64,000 nucleotides of DNA from contig OZ234495.1 of assembly GCA_965153455.1 (NCBI GenBank), forward strand, positions 3,100,001 to 3,164,000. The letters run 5' to 3'. Below the pieces are notes generated by a model that worked only from the letters and a program-made list of their open reading frames with translations, made no database searches and was not told the origin of the DNA. This DNA comes from Sphagnum compactum (lineage: Eukaryota > Bryophyta > Sphagnopsida > Sphagnales). Numbering within the stretch: the stretch's first letter is position 1; each line of letters starts with the position of its first letter. The position numbers and the translations under genes were made by a program. This document shows, piece after piece, positions 58,211 to 64,000 of the stretch.

Positions 58211-59290
58211 CCTATGGCTTCAAATGTATTAAAGTGTCTCACATAGGACCACAATGGGGGGAATGCTTTGGGATAATATGACTAGTTCTTCTTGGAAACC
58301 ACAATTGGAATTTAATAAAATAAAAAACTAAACATTTTTTTTCTTTACAATTGTCTATTCAAAAGCATCAATCACATCATATGCCATTTGAACCAATGTT
58401 GATCGGGTGTTAACTTGTGAACATAACACCATTGTAATGGGTCCAAGGCAAGCTTTTTGGCTGGCATGAGGAGGAGGCGTGTTTAATACGAGGTATTGAA
58501 ACTGGTGTGAAATTGGTACAAAGTTGGTATTACCTGGGGTCCCTACCATGCTAAAATATTCATACAAGGCTGGTAGCGCCTCGGGTCATACCAGCCTAGT
58601 AGGATTCTTGATACAAGTCAACAAGCATTATATGAGTTGCAAGCATATATACGAAACCAACATTGATTTGAACCATCGTAATTTCAAAATGAGTCCTTAC
58701 ATTAAGAACTCAAAATATGAGACGTTCTTATTTGTTTGGCGTTGTTCTTAATGATATCTTACGGTTAACTTCAAGAACTTTCCTTTGAAGTTATAATCAT
58801 AATACAATTGACTTTGGAACAAACCTCACAACGAATGAGGTCTCATGAACTTGTTTCAATTCCATTATATGAAAGTTGGTCCTATTGATCTTATTGAACT
58901 TATCACATGTAACATAAGATTGGAATTTGATACACCTTAGACCAATTTCACTCATACCCTATTGTTCGTTGCCTCAACAATGCATTTCAAATTCAAGATG
59001 TGTTATTTACTATTTCCCAATTCAACCTCACGCATAAATATGAAAATTAGGACAACAAAAGGTGGAAGGCTATGTAAATAAAATCTTGTGGACCAATCAT
59101 TTTATTTGGTGAATCAATACCGGTATATTATATTGTTCGGTGGCATTTGTAGGATCCAACATGTATTACATTTTGTGCACATATTCTAATAAAAAAACAA
59201 TTTATTATCCCAAACCAACATAAACTCAAATTTACTTCTCCCAAAAAGTATTGTGCAAGGCACTAATCGAGCTATTCTTATTGTATTTGG
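58211..59290. other. intergenic DNA, no gene seen
   Basis: A/T-rich DNA with several 'GGTATTACC/GGTCATACC'-like words at 58480-58600; no gene recognised. Confidence 0.4.
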
Positions 59291-59297
59291 ATATCCC

Positions 59298-59600
59298 CAT
59301 CTGGGGATTTTTTTCAATTTTGTGATGTAGCCAAAGTGGTTATCATCCATAAGATGATTTGGCTACATACTAGATATGAAAGTAGAAGAAAACTAGAATC
59401 CTTCTATACTCTTGGCTATCTACCGGAACTTATCATAAAACATCTAATGACTTGGAATTTTGTTTCTATGAAATCTCGTGAATTTGGTTTATTCTTCCAT
59501 GAAAAATCCTTTATACAGATTGAAATCATGTTTTTCAAGTCAAAATTGGGTGGTGAAATTTTGCCCCCTATTGCCTTATTTTGGATAATGGGAAACTTGA
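59298..59600 (+). mobile_element. short element of the TAGCCAAA family, copy 5
   Basis: Starts CATCTGGGGATTTTTTTCAA, then TTTTGTGATGTAGCCAAAGT, GGTTATCATCCATAAGATGA and TTTGGCTACA. Further on, GTCAAAATTGGGTGGTGAAA parallels GTCAAAACTTCACCACCAAA of copy 4. The far end is not clear. Confidence 0.5.
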
Positions 59601-61580
59601 TAACTTGAATGCTTATATCTTCATTAACAATTAATGTCTCAATATTGCTCTTCATTTTTAGATGATGTTACCGCATAGGGTTCTCACTTACATTTTAACA
59701 GAAATTGCATTAGTTTGAAAAAGTAGCTTTTAGTATTAAATAGAGGTTAAATTCACAAAATTAAGGAAAATAAATTTAAGCCCCAAGAAGATCTTGAAAA
59801 TACATATAAAATAAAGAGGCAAGTTAAAATACTTTTTAATATTCATATTTTGAATAGTTTTAGGTATATATCAATTGACTGAATTTACCATCATTATAAA
59901 GATTCAAAGGCAAATCATGACATTCACGCCAGTTGCAATTAAGTAGCAAAATAATTCCATCCAAATGCACAAAGTAATATACAAATGCAAAGACGCCCCT
60001 TTCTCCCAATTAGTGTTGTTTGATTCTTTTCATTTGAAACAAACTCAATTCTAAGTTTTTGTTTTTTCTTTTCATTTGAAATAACCTCCAGTGCGGTTCG
60101 AAGATTATTTTCTGGGTTTACAACATAACCTACGGTTTCAAAGTCTTTTTCCAAAAAATTCGGAGCCTGGTCTAGTTTAAGACCAAGTTTGGTTTATCTA
60201 CATTGCACCCAACTAAAATTTAAAATTATTTGTAATATTAATATTTGTTCAAGTAGCACTTCCACAACAGTATAAGATAGTGTATTAATTATTATTAGGT
60301 ATAGCCATTTAAAATTAATAACTTGCTTTAAAAGTTAGTGTTCATTGTTGCCTTTTCAAAAAAAACTTTTACTTAAATAGCTAGAAAACCTGGACTTGTT
60401 CAAAAGGGACGGCATCCTAGTCTAAGTTTGGGTTTAAGTTTCAACACATCCAAATCTGAATTTGATTCTAGCAAGATTTTGAATCTTTAAATCCAAATAT
60501 CCTAAAATTTAACAAAGAACCTAGATCTAAGTTTCATTGTTAAACTAAACATGAGAACACGTGTAATAAAAAGGCATGTATCCTTATGTTGCATTTGGTA
60601 TTTTGCACACTTCTTCTAATCACCTTTGCTTCCAAAAGTTCGTTCTCACATTTTTATACTTGTTGTGAGTTTTGACCTCTTTGGAGAAGGATAAAACACA
60701 CGATTCTCACAAATGGTTGTGGTTGAACTCTACAAGGACTTGCCGCCATTTAAGTAATACAAGGCTACAAATTTTAAGTATACATGTAAGTAGAAAGCCC
60801 CAACATATATATATATATATGGCTATAAGAAATCAATCATTTGTGGGTCATGGCAAATGATCGATTGTGCATGTTGTAGCAACCACACCTTCATGGTCGC
60901 ATCACTACAAATGGTGCAAGCACGGAGTTAGACTTTTAATACCCCGAAAATGTGGAAGATTCAAAAAAATGGTCCACAAAAACAAATAAAAAGATAAAGG
61001 AAGACTTAGAATCCCTTTTGATTCACCCTATCCACATTTCAACCCATTGAAAAATCTTAGATTCTTGCATTAGCTTGCATTGGTTCCTTTGCATTCAAGG
61101 GATAAGATTCATGAGTAGAAAAGCTTGGAGCCCCACAAAAGCACTTGCCATCACGGTTGAAGTCAGGGTTGTAAAATTCTACGGGCTAAACCTTCCTTGT
61201 ACGACACACACACACACAACATCTGTGTTTGTTGTTTTTGTGGTGGAGTTCTTCTTTGTTCCCAATGTGATTGTGAAATTATGTAATGTACTCTTCAAAG
61301 TTGAACCAGAGTAAGGTTTGAACCAGCACCCACACTCGTAACTTTCACCTTCTTAAGAAGGTAGGTGAGACTCCTTTCAGAATACGTTCAATTTGGACTC
61401 AGAGACCTTTGGTTTTGTCGTAGAATGAGAGTTTTACCATGGTTAGAAGCAACCATGGTTAAAAATTCAGGACTCTTACCATGGTTTACTTACTAGTTTA
61501 GGTGCGGGTTCACCCAAGGCCTCATTTTGGAGTCTATGTTTTCCTTTCCTCAATAACTGATACATGATCTAAGCCGTAAC
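59601..61580. other. intergenic DNA; one SINE-like B-box
   Basis: No gene. At 61,317-61,327 the complement reads GGTTCAAACC in the context GGTGCTGGTTCAAACCTTAC, a possible B-box of a second SINE fragment on the minus strand. ACACACACACACAC occurs at 61205. Confidence 0.35.
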
Positions 61581-61584
61581 CATT

Positions 61585-61645
61585 GTAGGTCTGGTATAAG
61601 TGAAACCGGGTCTGGTATAAGTGCCCGGTTTCAACACCGGGATCA
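61585..61645. repeat. 20-bp tandem duplication
   Basis: GTCTGGTATAAGTGAAACCG and GTCTGGTATAAGTGCCCGGT stand side by side, followed by TTTCAACACCGGGATCAACT. Confidence 0.7.
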
Positions 61646-61699
61646 ACTATCAACACTGGTAGCAATAACCATATATATGGTCTGTAAATTCAACGTGAC

Positions 61700-62470
61700 C
61701 AAATTTTTTACACTTACACTCATAATATTGCAGTGTCTTTTTTTTGTTTCTTTGGACACTTACACCAAGCAAGTGTAAATATTTGTCAAAATACACTTAC
61801 ACAGCCCCGTGTAAATGTATATATATTAGTGTATTTAGTAAAGTAACGAAATTTTATTAAATATGGGTTTGAAATACTGAAAATCAACATTTAATGCACA
61901 AGCTTCAAGAGTAATTATAGTAGTTGTATAGCAGTGAAAATATATGTAATAATAGTGGAGACGGCAAGAAAAAAAGGAAAGACAAGGTGAAACTCAGTTT
62001 ACCACAAAAATTGATAGTTTTCTGAGTTTTCCCCTTTGCCCCCCACCCCACCCTTATTATATGTTAATGTTTTTTTTCTGATTCTCACCCTGTTTATGAC
62101 CAAACTCAAGGATTTAGTGATGTGTTTTCCTTAGATTATAGGTAATTCTACTATCCCTTAATGATCATATCTTTTTGCAAGTCCATATTAATTAGTTGTG
62201 GGTGCATGTTTTGACAATTTGTTTTTTTGCAATGAGCCGTTTGTTGGCCTATCATCAAAAATATTATGAAATCCTCCAAATAAAAATCACATTTCTTACA
62301 TTTTTTTACACAAACATTGTCTTACATGATCATATAAGTGTATTTGTTTTACACTTACACTATTTTACACAACTACATAAAACCATATAAACATATTTAT
62401 TTTTAAACTTATATTTACACATTTCATGTTTTATATTTACATCTACACAGAATGTAAGTCCCCAAACCAT
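61700..62470. other. intergenic DNA with recurring ACACTTACAC words
   Basis: TTACACTTACACTC, GACACTTACACC, ATACACTTACACAG and TTACACTTACACTATT recur, with TGTAAAT in between; no fixed period and no gene. Confidence 0.4.
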
Positions 62471-62479
62471 TTACATGGA

Positions 62480-62885
62480 CAATATTAGTATATACCAATG
62501 TTGACCAATTATTTTTTTCTTAATAATTGTCATGTAGTTTTTTAAAAAAATTGGTAGGCCATATAAATTATTGATATCAATATATAATCGTTTTTTGAAT
62601 GGGTCATCAAAAACATTTGGGCAATAACCATTGGTTATGTATAAGGTAGGTTCTCAAAAAAAAATTAGTTTTTTTTACATTTTCAAATATTGATATCAAC
62701 CAAACTCAATGATAATTAAGTCATTGAAATAGGTTAGTAAATTTTTGAAATTTCAATAGTAAGGTTACCAATTTAATCAATTATCAAAAAATCAATAACC
62801 AATTGGTAGGTTATTAATAATCGGATTGATAATTGGTTGATAACCATGTCAAAATTCAATAACTATCTAACATTGGAATATTTCA
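62480..62885. mobile_element. MITE-like repeat, copy B (related to 23,275)
   Basis: Contains CCAATGTTGACCAATTATTT, GGGCAATAACCATTGGTTAT, TATTGATATCAACCAAACTC, AATCAATAACCAATTGGTAG and GATAACC words in an order resembling 23,275-23,790. The ends CCAATGTT and AACATTGG form a short inverted repeat. No coding capacity. Confidence 0.4.
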
Positions 62886-62914
62886 ATATACTAAAAATCA
62901 ATCTTTGACTCAAT

Positions 62915-63683
62915 GGGTGTGAGTACAAAAAAAAGGAACCAAAAACCATGTCGGATAGTGGTGAACATTGTGAACTTTTTTACATATGTTTTTCTTGTGA
63001 CATTTTAAAATTATGTTAATCATTACAAGTTGTGTTAAGCGACTAATATGAAAGTTGAGGAATTCAAACTAAAAATTCATTAAATTAAATTCTAGGTTTT
63101 GGTTTTTAAAAAGGATGTTTGAACTTGAATAGATGATGTGTCAAATGTGGTTAATTTTACAAAGGACCAGGTAAAGGACTATTGTAATAATATAATTTTG
63201 AAGGTAAAAAAATTTAAATGATAGCAACCTACTACCCAAGTTCAAAAAGCACTCACAATTTAAAAGATATGGAATTTTAAAATTTTAAAAATTCAGAATA
63301 TTTTTTAAATTTTCAAGAGTCCTTTACCACATGTAAATGGGGTGTAATGTCCATGACATACAAACAAAGTTGTAGTTTATGATACAAAAACCAAAAACCT
63401 AAAGTAATTAGCATTTTTTGGTATGATTCAAAATGATGATAAATTTCCAAGATGAAATACAAAATTTGATAGAAATTACGCACTTTGAAAAATTCATATT
63501 TATTCAACAATGATTAACTCAAAACATATGATCTATTGGGGCAACTATGTGTATTTTTAATAACAAGTTGCAAAAGATTTCATTCAAATTTTCTTTCATA
63601 TGAAAAAGTGAAAAAGAACTAAAAAAGACTCACAATCCCTTTGTAAAATAATCCTATTGGCTCTTTTTTATGTACTTGCACCC
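62915..63683. mobile_element. non-autonomous TIR transposon, copy 2 (769 bp)
   Basis: Inverted relative to copy 1 at 53,059. Ends: GGGTGTGAGTACAAAAAAAA on the left and, complemented from the right, GGGTGCAAGTACATAAAAAA, both continuing to a GAGCC/GAACCAA step. Internal landmarks shared with copy 1 (in reverse) include ACATTACACCCCATTTACAT, TTGTGAGTGCTTTTTGA and CATATTAGTC. Flanks are CAAT on the left and CAAT one base after the right end, a possible short target duplication. Confidence 0.8.
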
Positions 63684-63769
63684 CAATAAATTAAACCATG
63701 GTTTTTCTTCAATTTCTCCAAGGTAGATGGCTACCATTTACTTCTATTTATATACTTAGGTGGCATATC

Positions 63770-64000
63770 TATATTTGGGCTAGTGGGTGGGTGGGTAGGC
63801 AAGTAAGTAGATAGGGAGGTAAAGAGGTAGGTAGTATGTAAGTACGTAGGTGGTTAGGTAAATAAGTAAGTAATATGTAGGTGGATGGGTAGGTGGGTGG
63901 TACGAAAGTAAGTAGTATGTAAATAAATAGATAGGTGGGTGGGTAGGTAATTAAATAGGTAGATAGGTAGGTAGGTAGTACATTTAAATAGGTGGGTGGG
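63770..64000 (+). repeat. degenerate GTAG/GTGG tetranucleotide tract at window end
   Basis: GTGGGTGGGTGGGTAGG, AAGTAAGTAGATAGGGAGGT, AGGTAGGTAGTATGTAAGTA and similar words continue to the end of the window, all four-base periodic and mostly with G-rich motifs on the + strand. Confidence 0.85.

Noticed and set aside
1-64000. CRISPR arrays, bacterial operons or prophage
   Set aside because: The sequence is plainly eukaryotic with introns and LINEs; tandem repeats here have no regular spacer structure.

Overview
The window looks like nuclear DNA of a land plant: split genes with GT-AG introns, AT-rich intergenic DNA full of decayed transposons and tandem repeats, and plant-type protein families (group IIb WRKY factor, pectin acetylesterase, RING-H2 ligase with an N-terminal zinc ribbon, eIF5A). 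I cannot name the species. Loose gene spacing, LINE remains and long degenerate simple-sequence tracts would suit a seed-free plant such as a fern, but that is a guess.

Layout. 1-13,200 is gene-free: a LINE endonuclease relic (1-1130, minus), a possible SINE head, a ~160-bp tandem array (4.2-5.0 kb), a ~170-bp duplication (5.4-5.8 kb), a fold-back element with long inverted ends (8.95-9.53 kb), a T-rich duplicated tract and a 47-bp minisatellite (11.57 kb). 13.3-21.4 kb is the first gene island: a two-exon DUF1223 thioredoxin-like protein (+), a single-exon RING-H2 E3 ligase (-) and a five-exon eIF5A (-). 21.4-28.4 kb is repeat-rich and gene-free. 28.45-34.98 kb is a nearly full-length but dead LINE (+). 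36.4-47.4 kb is the second gene island: a twelve-exon pectin acetylesterase with an N-terminal membrane anchor (+) and, converging on it, a four-exon WRKY gene (-), separated by a degenerate 'CTCCCTTGTAGAAAG' repeat field. 48-64 kb is gene-free and rich in mobile and tandem structures.

The most interesting gene is the WRKY factor. Joining exon 1 to exon 2 in phase creates a complete single C2H2 zinc finger (C171, C176, H189, H193) between the N-terminal SLKLE-type motif and the leucine zipper of an otherwise standard group IIb WRKY; it also lacks the usual intron inside the WRKY zinc finger. The most interesting non-coding structures are a nearly perfect 177-bp hairpin (54,794-54,970), two inverted ~770-bp copies of one terminal-inverted-repeat element (53,059-53,831 and 62,915-63,683), a five-member element family carrying the palindrome TAGCCAAATTTGGCTA, and a 26-bp minisatellite whose unit is nearly palindromic.

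The five genes show no common pathway; they are ordinary independent plant genes (translation, ubiquitination, cell-wall modification, transcription, and one of unknown function). Gene models were built by hand from splice consensus, reading phase and family conservation; no transcript data were available.
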